The position numbers were made by a program, and so were the translations under genes. A stretch of DNA of 64,000 nucleotides from Pseudomonas asgharzadehiana (GTDB taxonomy: Bacteria > Pseudomonadota > Gammaproteobacteria > Pseudomonadales > Pseudomonadaceae): contig NZ_CP077079.1 in the NCBI RefSeq assembly GCF_019139815.1, positions 4,464,001 to 4,528,000 on the forward strand, written 5' to 3'. Below are positions 49,295 through 56,723 of this stretch, in pieces (position 1 is the first letter of the stretch; each line of letters opens with the position of its first letter). Below the pieces are notes generated by a model. The model saw only the letters and a program-made list of their open reading frames with translations, searched no databases and was not told the origin of the DNA.

Positions 49295-50230
49295 TCAAGC
49301 CGAGGCTTCGTCCAGCATCAGTCGCTGACGCACCACATCCACCAGTTTGTCGGGCTGGAATTTGGACAGGAAATTGTCGCAGCCGACCTTCTTCACCATC
49401 GATTCGTTGAAGCTGCCCGACAGCGAGGTGTGCAGCACCACGTAGAGTTTGCGCAGGCGCGGGTCGTTGCGGATTTCGGTGGTGAGGCGGTAGCCGTCCA
49501 TCTCGGGCATTTCGGCGTCGGTGAAGATCATCAGCAGTTTGTCGGTCATCACGTGACCCTCATCGGCCCAGGCCTTGAGCATGTTCAACGCCTTGAGGCC
49601 GTCGCTGGCGATGTGCATCTTCACGCCCAGTTGGCCCAGGGTGTCGCGCAGTTGCGAGAGGGCAACGTTGGAGTCGTCCACCAGCAGCACTTCGCGCCCA
49701 CGGGCACGTTCCAGCACCGGGTCTTCGAGTTTTTCACGCGAGACCTTGGCGTTGTAGGGCACGATTTCGGCGAGGACTTTTTCGACGTCGATGATTTCCA
49801 CCAACTGGTCATCGACCTTACTGATGGCGGTGAGGTAATGCTGGCGCCCGGCGCTGGTCGGCGGCGGCAGGATGGCTTCCCAGTTCATGTTGACGATGCG
49901 GTCCACGCCACCGACCAGGAACGCCTGCACCGAGCGGTTGTACTCGGTGACGATGATGGTGCTGTTCGGGCCCGGTACCAGTGGGCGCATGCCGATCGCC
50001 TGGGACAGGTCGATCACCGGCAGGGTCTGGCCACGCAGGTTGACCACGCCACACACAAAAGGGTGGCGCTGGGGCATCAGCGTGAGCTTGGGCAGTTGCA
50101 GGACCTCCTGCACCTTGAACACGTTGATCGCAAACAGTTGCCGGCCGAACAGGCGGAACATGAGGATCTCCAGGCGATTCTCACCCACCAGTTGCGTACG
50201 TTGATCTACGGTGTCGAGAATGCCGGCCAT
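49295..50230 (-). CDS. cheV: chemotaxis protein CheV
   Basis: 311-residue coupling protein: CheW-like domain (about 15-165, with FRLFGRQLFAINVFKVQEVL and GVVNLRGQTLPVIDLSQAIG) joined to a receiver domain (about 185-305, VLLVDDSNVALSQL, phospho-acceptor Asp in IFTDAEMPEMDGYRL, Lys in FLSKFQPDKL). It links receptors to CheA and may act as a phosphate sink for adaptation. ATG at 50230 (MAGILDTVDQRTQLVG). It has a clear FliA promoter, tying it to the flagellar regulon although it is far from the che operon. Confidence 0.95.
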   Translation of the reverse strand: MAGILDTVDQRTQLVGENRLEILMFRLFGRQLFAINVFKVQEVLQLPKLTLMPQRHPFVCGVVNLRGQTLPVIDLSQAIGMRPLVPGPNSTIIVTEYNRSVQAFLVGGVDRIVNMNWEAILPPPTSAGRQHYLTAISKVDDQLVEIIDVEKVLAEIVPYNAKVSREKLEDPVLERARGREVLLVDDSNVALSQLRDTLGQLGVKMHIASDGLKALNMLKAWADEGHVMTDKLLMIFTDAEMPEMDGYRLTTEIRNDPRLRKLYVVLHTSLSGSFNESMVKKVGCDNFLSKFQPDKLVDVVRQRLMLDEASA

Positions 50231-50293
50231 TAAATGCTCCTGATGTGCGCTGGAAATGTGGCGCGAACGGATTATGCAGTTCACTTGAGCTAG

Positions 50294-50320
50294 TTATCGG
50301 CGGCAAATGCCAGACCTTGA
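50294..50320 (-). promoter_or_regulatory. sigma-28 (FliA) promoter of cheV
   Basis: On the minus strand TCAAGGTC (50320-50313), 11 bases, GCCGATAA (50301-50294). The -10 is a perfect match to TAAAGTTT-N11-GCCGATAA and the -35 matches at 5 of 8. It lies 64 bp before the cheV ATG. Confidence 0.85.
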
Positions 50321-50347
50321 CCCCCTGTAAAGTGCCACGGAAATTGA

Positions 50348-50366
50348 TTGATGTCACACTGACATC
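50348..50366. promoter_or_regulatory. perfect palindrome TGATGTCA-N3-TGACATCA, possible operator
   Basis: Two exact 8-base arms around CAC. Size and form suit a dimeric regulator site. It lies upstream of the cheV -35 element and about 420 bp before the Hpt-like gene. Regulator unknown. Confidence 0.45.
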
Positions 50367-50786
50367 ATGCTTTACTGCGCGGGCCTCTCCAGACGGCAGT
50401 ACAGCGACGTTGCGTGGCATTCAAATCGACGCAAGGTTCCGCTATGTAAGGGGTTCCCCTATGCACAATCAGGCAAAACCTGATATTCGCAGTATCTAAT
50501 AGCCATTAATGTGACGCCATTCTCATTGCATGAATGGAGTCAGGCTTTTGTTTGCCATGCCAAGCCCTCGGCCCACAGGCCTTTCAGACGTCCATGTCAC
50601 GGCAAGTGAAGGTGTGCAACAAAGCCCACTCACCAAGGCTACGCACGGCCCTTGCCGTCATTCCAATAAACGTCTTACTAAAAAATCAGAAGCGACCTAC
50701 AGGTCCAAGCCAAATTTCAGCGCTATTTTTAAGCCATCCACCCAGTGCGACATCTCATCACCCGACCGTATGTTGTGGAGGCTTGC

Positions 50787-51236
50787 ATGATGAATAGCGC
50801 AAATGAATGGCAGACCACCTTCCCCGAGTTCTTGATTGAAGCAGAAAAACTGCTGGCAAAATCAGAAGAATGCTTGAGCCATCTGCACTTGATCCGCGAC
50901 GACAGCGATGCCATCGAGTGCATGAAAAACAGCTTGGCCAAACTGGCCGAGACAGCCGACAGCCTGGCCCTGCAAGCTATCAGCGAATTCTCCCGGCATA
51001 TCGAGTATCTGATCGCCAACGCCGCCAGCCCCCTGCAATTGCATGATCAGGCGCTGGACGCGTTGCACGCCTGCTTGAGCCTGCTGGCCTGGCAACTGGA
51101 ATTGATCGACACCCGCACGGGTGAGCTGGGCATGGACGACACCGAGCAAACCACCTTGATTGCCACGGTAAGCCTGCAGATTCCGCAAAAAAGCTTCAGT
51201 TATAAGCCGCAGCAACGCCTGCATCACGCGAGTTGA
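50787..51236 (+). CDS. Hpt-like helical protein lacking the phospho-histidine
   Basis: 149 residues, nearly all helical. The first ~90 residues align by eye with the Hpt domain of CheA in this window: FLIEAEKLLAKSEECLSHL against FLVEAGEILEQLSEQLVEL, a shared DD, and LALQAISEFSRHIEYLI against FLQLHELVECCHIAENVF with one extra residue. Where CheA has FHTVKGG, this protein has LAKLAET, so no His or Gly-Gly is present. The tail (about 120-149) is basic and unstructured. GGAGG precedes two possible ATGs (50787, 50790). No family recognised with certainty; a degenerate Hpt or inhibitor is my inference. Confidence 0.6.
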   Translation: MMNSANEWQTTFPEFLIEAEKLLAKSEECLSHLHLIRDDSDAIECMKNSLAKLAETADSLALQAISEFSRHIEYLIANAASPLQLHDQALDALHACLSLLAWQLELIDTRTGELGMDDTEQTTLIATVSLQIPQKSFSYKPQQRLHHAS

Positions 51237-51591
51237 TGGGTCGTCTTCAACTCACGTGTTCTTTACAGCCCAGAAGCTTGTTCACCCGTTAAAACGGCGC
51301 GCATAGATATCAATTAGCTATTAATGTTTATCACCACACCCCCACTCAAGTACGACAACTTCCTCTCACTGCCTACACTCCGGGAATGCCGCCTGGGGCA
51401 AGACCGCGGCCAAGTAAGCCTGCCGGTCATGGCACCAGGCGACCAACGGTAAGAGTGGTGGTACTATGCCTGCGCTCGAAGTGACCCAACTTCATGATGC
51501 GAATAAACGACTCGATAACGTATTCCAAACAAGACCGCTCAGCCGCCGTGACCGGTCTTCCCGCAGCGAACCTTTATTGGCTCCATCCGCT
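51237..51591. other. 355-bp region before the NarL-type kinase
   Basis: AT-rich for its first 120 bp, with TAGCTATTAATGT at 51315-51327 (12 of 13 identical to 50500-50512). An open frame runs from ATG 51466 into the kinase gene, but its third codon positions are not GC-rich, so I treat it as leader sequence. No clear promoter could be placed. Confidence 0.45.
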
Positions 51592-52485
51592 ATGAATGCC
51601 AGCCTCAAGACACTCATTGCCAGGTCCGCGTCCCGCAGCAATGCACGCCGTTTGATCCTCACCCTGTGCCTTGGCTCGCTGCTGTTGAGCCTGTGGGCCT
51701 ACGTTCGATCCGCGCCGCTGCCGCTGATGGTGTTGCTGCTCAACCTCGCTATCTTGCTGGTGGTGGGCCTGCAGCAGTGGTATTCGCGCAAGTCCATCAA
51801 GTTCCAGCCTCACGAACTGGCCAAGCGCCTGTTGCAAGTGCAAGAAAACGAACGCCACCGCCTCAGCCGCGAATTGCATGACGATATCGGCCAACTGCTG
51901 ACCGCCGCCAAGCTGCAAAGCGAATGGCTCAAGCGGCGTCTGCCGGACGAACTGCAAAGCCAGTGCAGCGTGTTGTGCAACACCTTGAATGAGACCCTGG
52001 CCAAGGTGCGCGACGTGTCCGCCATCCTCAACCCGCGACAGCTCGCCAGCCTGGGCCTGGAAGCCAGCCTGCGCGCGCACTTGCTCAAGACGCTGGCAAA
52101 CACCCCGGTGCACTGGAGCCTGGAATGCCAGCAACGGCTGACCGGCATCCCCGAAGAAATGGCCGTGGCGGCCTTTCGCATTACCCAGGAAGCGGTGACC
52201 AACATGCTGCGCCACGCCCAGGCGCGCAACGTGCTGGTTCGCCTGCAACGCCTGCCTGAAGGGCTGTCCCTGAGTATCTGTGATGACGGCCAGGGCTTTT
52301 CGCCCGCCATCGACCCAGGTAGCGAAGGCCAACGGGGCATGGCCGGCATGGCCGAGCGGATCGATCAGTTGGGAGGCACCCTGTCCGTGAGCAGCCAGCC
52401 TGGCGCCGGCACGCGCATCGAAGCACTTTTCCCCTGGGCGCCGCGCGCCCTCGAACGGGCCAGCTCCCCTAAGGTTCTCGAGTGA
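51592..52485 (+). CDS. NarL-type sensor histidine kinase without a periplasmic sensor
   Basis: 297 residues. Two adjacent membrane helices (about 19-36 LILTLCLGSLLLSLWAYV and 41-58 PLMVLLLNLAILLVVGLQ) are joined by only a few residues, leaving no extracellular sensor domain. The HisKA_3 dimerisation domain has the phospho-His in ENERHRLSRELHDDIGQLL; the HATPase domain has EEMAVAAFRITQEAVTNMLRH and ICDDGQGF, GMAGMAERIDQLGG. A start at 51466 would add 42 residues but has poor codon bias. It overlaps the next gene by 4 bp. Stimulus unknown; membrane state or a partner protein is possible. Confidence 0.85.
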   Translation: MNASLKTLIARSASRSNARRLILTLCLGSLLLSLWAYVRSAPLPLMVLLLNLAILLVVGLQQWYSRKSIKFQPHELAKRLLQVQENERHRLSRELHDDIGQLLTAAKLQSEWLKRRLPDELQSQCSVLCNTLNETLAKVRDVSAILNPRQLASLGLEASLRAHLLKTLANTPVHWSLECQQRLTGIPEEMAVAAFRITQEAVTNMLRHAQARNVLVRLQRLPEGLSLSICDDGQGFSPAIDPGSEGQRGMAGMAERIDQLGGTLSVSSQPGAGTRIEALFPWAPRALERASSPKVLE

Positions 52486-53141
52486 CCTGTACATTATTGC
52501 TGGTGGATGACCACGCACTGATCAGGGCCGGCGTACGCGCGCTGATCCAAGACATTCCCGGCTATGCGGTGGCCGGCGAAGCCAGCGATGGCGCGCAATT
52601 GCTGGAGCAGTTCAGCGCGCTGCAGCCGGATATCGTCCTGTTGGACCTGTCGATGAAGCACACCAGCGGCCTGGATGCCTTGCAGCAACTCAAGCGCGCC
52701 TACCCCAGGAGCAAAGTGCTGATCCTGTCGATGCACACCGACCCGCAGTTGATCATGTGTGCGCTGGAGGCCGGCGCCCATGGCTACCTGCTCAAGGACA
52801 CCACCGCCAATGAGCTGGAACACGCGCTGGCGGCCTTATCCAACAACGAGCGCTACCTGAGCCCGGCCATCGCCCACACCGTGATCAACCAGGCCTTGGT
52901 GCGTAACCAGGCGACCAGCGCGCCTGCCGGCCACAGCCATAACCTTACGGCGCGCCAATTGGAGATCCTGCGCCTGATCGTGCGTGGCAAATCCACCCGG
53001 GAGATTGCCCACGGCCTGGGCCTGAGCATCAAGACCGTGGAAGCGCACCGTTCGCAAATCATGAAGCGCCTGCAGATATTCGACGTCGCGGGCCTGGTGT
53101 TATTCGCGGTGCGCGAGCAGATCATCAGCCTGGATGACTAG
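52482..53141 (+). CDS. LuxR/NarL-family response regulator
   Basis: 219 residues: receiver domain (LLLVDDHALIRAGVRALI, phospho-acceptor Asp in IVLLDLSMKHTSG, Lys in GYLLKDTTANE) and C-terminal LuxR helix-turn-helix (LTARQLEILRLIVRGKSTREIAHGLGLSIKTVEAHRSQIMKRL). Start is GTG at 52482, overlapping the kinase stop (GTGA), so the two are translationally coupled. Its 3' end overlaps the opposite-strand yegS gene by 42 bp. Target genes unknown; the nearby chemotaxis genes are candidates only by position. Confidence 0.88.
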   Translation: MTCTLLLVDDHALIRAGVRALIQDIPGYAVAGEASDGAQLLEQFSALQPDIVLLDLSMKHTSGLDALQQLKRAYPRSKVLILSMHTDPQLIMCALEAGAHGYLLKDTTANELEHALAALSNNERYLSPAIAHTVINQALVRNQATSAPAGHSHNLTARQLEILRLIVRGKSTREIAHGLGLSIKTVEAHRSQIMKRLQIFDVAGLVLFAVREQIISLDD

Positions 53142-54020
53142 CGGCGAACCCAGCGGCAGGTGCACACGAAGCGCCTTGGGCAAGGCTTCAAAACGCAGAT
53201 CGTCACCCTGCAGCGGCTCACCGTCGAGGTTGATGTAAAGCCCTTCAGCCTGCTGGATCCGGACCCACGGCAGGCGCGCGCGGACAAACATGGTGTCCAG
53301 GCCCCACCCGTTGCTCATCAGCTCACGCAACGTGCCGACCACCTCCTGGGGTGCCGGCAGAATACTCACGTCGAGCAAGCCATCATCGGCCATGGCACCC
53401 GGGCACAGCTCATGCCCACCGCCGGCCTGGCGACCATTGCCGATGCCCAGCGCCAGCAGCTCGCCCTTCCAATGAAAATCCGGCCCGTCCAGCTCGGCAT
53501 AGGCCGCCGTCAATTCGCTGAAACGCGTCAAGCCGGTAAACAGGTAGGCGGCGCCGCCCAGGACTTTTTTCAGGTCTTCGGAGGTGTTGGCGGTGACCTG
53601 GCTGCCGAAGCCGCCGGTGGCCATATTGAGAAAGATCTGCCCGCCGACCTGGCCGAGGTCGATCGCCCGCGGCGGCACGTCCAGCATCGCCAGCGCCAGG
53701 GCCGGCTCCAGCGGCACACCGGCGGCCTTGGCGAAATCATTGGCGGTGCCCAGGGGCATCAGCACCAGGCTGGCGTCGGTCTTGGCCAGGGCCATCGCTT
53801 CGGCCACATCGCGCAAGGTACCGTCGCCGCCACCGGCGATCAGGCAGGTGTATCCGTCGTCCAGGGCTTCGTTGACCAAGCGCTGGGCGTCGCCCCCCTC
53901 CCAGGTCACCCGTACCGCCAGCTCCCAGCCCTGCTCACGCCGGGCCTGCACGGCTGCGCGCACGCCCTCGTTGAGGGCTTGCTTGCCGTGGAGGATCAAC
54001 AGTGCCTTGGGGCTGGTCAT
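53100..54020 (-). CDS. yegS: lipid kinase YegS
   Basis: 306-residue diacylglycerol-kinase-like enzyme that phosphorylates membrane lipids (phosphatidylglycerol in E. coli). Catalytic domain motifs: LLILHGKQALNEGVR, the ATP loop CLIAGGGDGTLRDVAEA, and PLGTANDFAKAAGVP; the second domain has NMATGGFGSQV and DDGLLDVSILP with the metal-binding Asp. ATG at 54020 (MTSPKALLILHGK). Its 3' end overlaps the response regulator by 42 bp in convergent orientation. It is downstream of the che operon and separated from it by 92 bp. Confidence 0.93.
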   Translation of the reverse strand: MTSPKALLILHGKQALNEGVRAAVQARREQGWELAVRVTWEGGDAQRLVNEALDDGYTCLIAGGGDGTLRDVAEAMALAKTDASLVLMPLGTANDFAKAAGVPLEPALALAMLDVPPRAIDLGQVGGQIFLNMATGGFGSQVTANTSEDLKKVLGGAAYLFTGLTRFSELTAAYAELDGPDFHWKGELLALGIGNGRQAGGGHELCPGAMADDGLLDVSILPAPQEVVGTLRELMSNGWGLDTMFVRARLPWVRIQQAEGLYINLDGEPLQGDDLRFEALPKALRVHLPLGSPLVIQADDLLAHRE

Positions 54021-54112
54021 GGACGAGGTACTCCTGGATTCAAAGGTGCTTGAAGGATGTGGACCTTGAACCCGTAGCAAAAGTGCGGCAGCAAGTGACA
54101 AGCTTGTCGCAC

Positions 54113-54505
54113 TCAGCCCTTGTGCAACTTACTCATCAACTGCGCCTCAGCCTGGGTCAGCCCGCACGACTGGGTCAGCTCGTCCACCGTCGCGCCCATG
54201 CCGACCAATTTCGCGGCCTGAGCGAACGACAGGCTGGCGGGATCACGCTGCTCGAGCTGCACCAGTTTGTCCGGCAACGGCGCGAGAATGGCGCGCAGTT
54301 CATGCACCTCATCCCCGACCTTCACCGCGCTGCGCTGGTACTGGTCGACCCGCTTGACCAGCTCCAATACACGCCGGTCGCGCACAGCGTCGCGCTCGGC
54401 CTGCTGCATCGCCAATTCCCGTTGCTGGCGCAGGTAGCGCAGCAAAAAACCCAGGGTCCCGGCCCACAACAGGGCCAGGACAATCACCGCAGCCTCAAAG
54501 AACAA
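54113..54505 (-). CDS. DUF2802 membrane-anchored protein at the end of the che operon
   Basis: 130 residues. One N-terminal membrane helix (EAAVIVLALLWAGTLGFLLRYL), a coiled-coil stretch (about 25-85, LRQQRELAMQQAERDAVRDRRVLELVKRVDQ) and a C-terminal small helical domain (FAQAAKLVGMGATVDELTQSCGLTQAEAQLMSKLH) that resembles a DNA-binding-like HTH of the DUF2802 family. The start seems to be TTG at 54505, directly behind the cheW stop; no ATG exists before the helix. Function unknown, but the gene keeps this place after cheW in pseudomonads. Confidence 0.8.
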   Translation of the reverse strand: MFFEAAVIVLALLWAGTLGFLLRYLRQQRELAMQQAERDAVRDRRVLELVKRVDQYQRSAVKVGDEVHELRAILAPLPDKLVQLEQRDPASLSFAQAAKLVGMGATVDELTQSCGLTQAEAQLMSKLHKG

Positions 54506-54988
54506 TCAGATACTCTCCAGTTCCGACCATTCTTCTTCGCTCATCATCTTGTCCAGCTCAACCAGAATCAGCAGTTCGTTGTTCTTGTTGCACACGCCCT
54601 GGATGAACTTGGCCGATTCTTCGTTGCCCACGTTCGGCGCGGTTTCCACTTCCGATTGGCGCAGGTAAACCACTTCCGCCACGCTGTCGACCATGATGCC
54701 GACCACTTGCTTGTCGGCTTCGATGATGACGATACGGGTGTTGTCGCTGACTTCGACGGTACCCAGACCGAAGCGCTGGCGGGTGTCGATTACCGTCACC
54801 ACGTTGCCGCGCAGGTTGATGATGCCCAGTACGTAGCTCGGCGCACCCGGAACCGGAGCGATCTCGGTGTAGCGCAGCACTTCCTGCACGCGCATCACGT
54901 TAATGCCGTAGGTCTCGTTGTCCAGCTTGAAGGTAACCCATTGCAGGATCGGATCATCCAAACCTTGTGCGGACGCTGACTTGTTCAT
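54506..54988 (-). CDS. cheW: chemotaxis coupling protein CheW
   Basis: 160-residue scaffold that couples receptors to CheA. The CheW fold is complete: WVTFKLDNETYGINVMRVQEVLRY, PGAPSYVLGIINLRGNVVTVIDTRQRFG, and the C-terminal EVVYLRQSEVETAPNVGNEESAKFIQGVC. ATG at 54988 (MNKSASAQGLDDPILQW) is the pseudomonad start. It is preceded by parP and followed at once by the DUF2802 gene. Confidence 0.95.
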   Translation of the reverse strand: MNKSASAQGLDDPILQWVTFKLDNETYGINVMRVQEVLRYTEIAPVPGAPSYVLGIINLRGNVVTVIDTRQRFGLGTVEVSDNTRIVIIEADKQVVGIMVDSVAEVVYLRQSEVETAPNVGNEESAKFIQGVCNKNNELLILVELDKMMSEEEWSELESI

Positions 54989-55069
54989 ATCTCTGACCCC
55001 TTCAGATGCCGATGTAGGCGGCGTATTTACTGCTTTTGACCACACTTGCGCGCGGCCCTTATTGTTCAA

Positions 55070-55885
55070 TCAACTGCGTTTGTTGGCAGGCATCGCCTTG
55101 ACGGCACCGCTGGCGATCAATTCGGCCAGTTCGGCAACGTCGAGCAACGCGCACATATGTTCGATCACGGTGCCCGCCAGCCAAGGCCGCTGGCCCCGGT
55201 GGCTGCGCCATTTGATTTCATTGGGATCCAGGCGCAGCGAGCGGCTGACTTGATGCACCGCCAACCCCCACTCGTAGCCCTGCACCGAAATCACGTATTG
55301 CAAGCCTTGGCGGAAGTCATCGCGGTAGCGGTCGGGCATCACCCAGCGCGCGGTGTCCAGCACCTTGAGGTTGCCGGCCTGGCTGGGCAGGATGCCGAGG
55401 AACCACTCCGGTTGCCCGAACAGCGGCGTCAATTCCTGGCCTTCCAGGGAATAGATCGAGCCCAGGCACACCAGCGGCACCGCCAAGGTCAACCCGGCGA
55501 CGTCGAACAGCAAGCACTCGAACGGCTCGGCGGCCCACGACGGACGACCGTCGCCGGTGACCGGCGGCGGTGTGATGCTGGGCGGCAGGTGCACTTGCAC
55601 CACCGGCTCGACCACCACCGGCGGCGTCAGCGCTTCCACGACAACCGGCGCCTCGGGCGCCACGGTCAGCGGCGCGGCGTGTGCATCGCGGGCCTGCTCT
55701 TCCAATACAGCCAACTGGAACTCATCCAGGGCGTCCGACGGCGGCACTTCTACCGCCGGTTCCAGCACCAGGATCGGTTCCGGTAATTCTTCTGCGGTCG
55801 CGTCTTGCAGCAGGGCGTCCAGGTAGGACTCCAGCGCCAGTTGCGGCCGGGTCTTGGTCTTGAGTTCAACGGGGCGGTTCATCAT
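55070..55885 (-). CDS. parP: ParP, CheW-domain chemotaxis localisation protein
   Basis: 271 residues. The N-terminal ~120 residues are Pro/Val/Glu-rich and probably disordered, but include two short helical motifs (ALESYLDALLQDATAEEL and LDEFQLAVLEEQARDA). The C-terminal ~140 residues are a CheW-like/array-integration domain (FECLLFDVAGLTLAVPLVCLGSIYSLEG, GILPSQAGNLKVLDTARW, GTVIEHMCALLDVAEL). With ParC it tethers CheA arrays to the pole, as shown in Vibrio and Pseudomonas. The ATG overlaps the parC stop by one base; a second ATG follows at 55882. Confidence 0.9.
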   Translation of the reverse strand: MMNRPVELKTKTRPQLALESYLDALLQDATAEELPEPILVLEPAVEVPPSDALDEFQLAVLEEQARDAHAAPLTVAPEAPVVVEALTPPVVVEPVVQVHLPPSITPPPVTGDGRPSWAAEPFECLLFDVAGLTLAVPLVCLGSIYSLEGQELTPLFGQPEWFLGILPSQAGNLKVLDTARWVMPDRYRDDFRQGLQYVISVQGYEWGLAVHQVSRSLRLDPNEIKWRSHRGQRPWLAGTVIEHMCALLDVAELAELIASGAVKAMPANKRS

Positions 55886-56673
55886 CAAGCCACCTGCGCC
55901 ACGAGTTGCTGCGACAGCAGATGCTTGAGCAACGCACGGTAAGCCATGACGCCACGGCTCTTGGCGTCGAACTGCGAAGGCGTGAGCCCGGCGCGGCTGG
56001 CATCGCGCAGGCGCGTGTCCACCGGGATGTAGCCGTTCCAGATGCTCTGCGGGTAGGCGTCGCGCAATACGCGCAAGGTACCGAGGGAGGCCTGGGTGCG
56101 GCGGTCGAACAAGGTGGGGACGATGCTGTACGGCAGCGGCTGCTTGCGCGAGCGGTTGATCATGGCCAAGGTGCTGACCATGCGCTCCAGGCCTTTGACC
56201 GCCAGGTGTTCGGTCTGCACCGGGATCACCAGTTGCTGGCTCGCCGCCAAGGCATTGACCATCAGCACGCCGAGCAACGGCGGGCTGTCGATGATCGCGT
56301 AGTCGAAGTCCTGCCACAGTTGCGCCAGGGTCTTGGCGATCACCAGGCCCAGGCCGCTCTGCCCCGGCGACTGACGCTCCAGGGTGGCCAGCGCGGTGCT
56401 GGACGGCAACAGGGAAATGCTCTCGTTGCTGGTTGGCAGCAGCAATTGGCCGGGCAAGTCGCCAGGCACACTGCCCTTGTGCAGGAACAGGTCGAAACAG
56501 CTGTGCTCCAGCGCATCCGGGTCATAGCCGAAGTAGCTGGTCATCGAGCCGTGGGGGTCAAGGTCAACCACGACCACGCGCTTGCCCGCTTCGGCCAGCA
56601 AGCCGGCTAAGGCGATGGAGGTGGTGGTCTTGCCGACTCCACCTTTTTGATTGGCAACTGCCCAGACTCTCAT
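55885..56673 (-). CDS. parC: ParC, ParA-like ATPase for polar chemotaxis arrays
   Basis: 262-residue MinD/ParA ATPase that positions chemotaxis arrays at the flagellated pole. Deviant Walker A in VWAVANQKGGVGKTTTSIAL (about 3-22), then VVVVDLDPHGSMTSYFG, Walker B-like YAIIDSPPLLGVLMVNAL, and IPVQTEHLAVKGL. ATG at 56673 (MRVWAVANQKGG). It sits between motD and parP; the same order is found in P. aeruginosa (PA1461-PA1463). Confidence 0.93.
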   Translation of the reverse strand: MRVWAVANQKGGVGKTTTSIALAGLLAEAGKRVVVVDLDPHGSMTSYFGYDPDALEHSCFDLFLHKGSVPGDLPGQLLLPTSNESISLLPSSTALATLERQSPGQSGLGLVIAKTLAQLWQDFDYAIIDSPPLLGVLMVNALAASQQLVIPVQTEHLAVKGLERMVSTLAMINRSRKQPLPYSIVPTLFDRRTQASLGTLRVLRDAYPQSIWNGYIPVDTRLRDASRAGLTPSQFDAKSRGVMAYRALLKHLLSQQLVAQVA

Positions 56674-56723
56674 TCGGATGGTTCCTCCCGGTGGGCACAA
56701 GCGCGACCGAGACATTGCATAGG

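Larger units (their letters stand above)
50231..50786. other. 556-bp intergenic region between cheV and the Hpt-like gene
   Basis: AT-richer than the flanks, no convincing gene. It contains the cheV sigma-28 promoter (50294-50320), an 8-3-8 perfect palindrome (50348-50366) and TAGCCATTAATGT (50500-50512), which recurs before the downstream kinase gene. Short open frames at 50245-50499 and 50530-50790 have no start signals or codon bias. Confidence 0.6.

Noticed and set aside
50245..50790. Short open frames in the cheV upstream region
   Set aside because: They lie over the sigma-28 promoter or lack ribosome-binding sites and codon bias.
51466..51591. N-terminal extension of the NarL-type kinase from ATG 51466
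   Set aside because: Third codon positions are not GC-rich, unlike the rest of the gene, and the segment has no domain.
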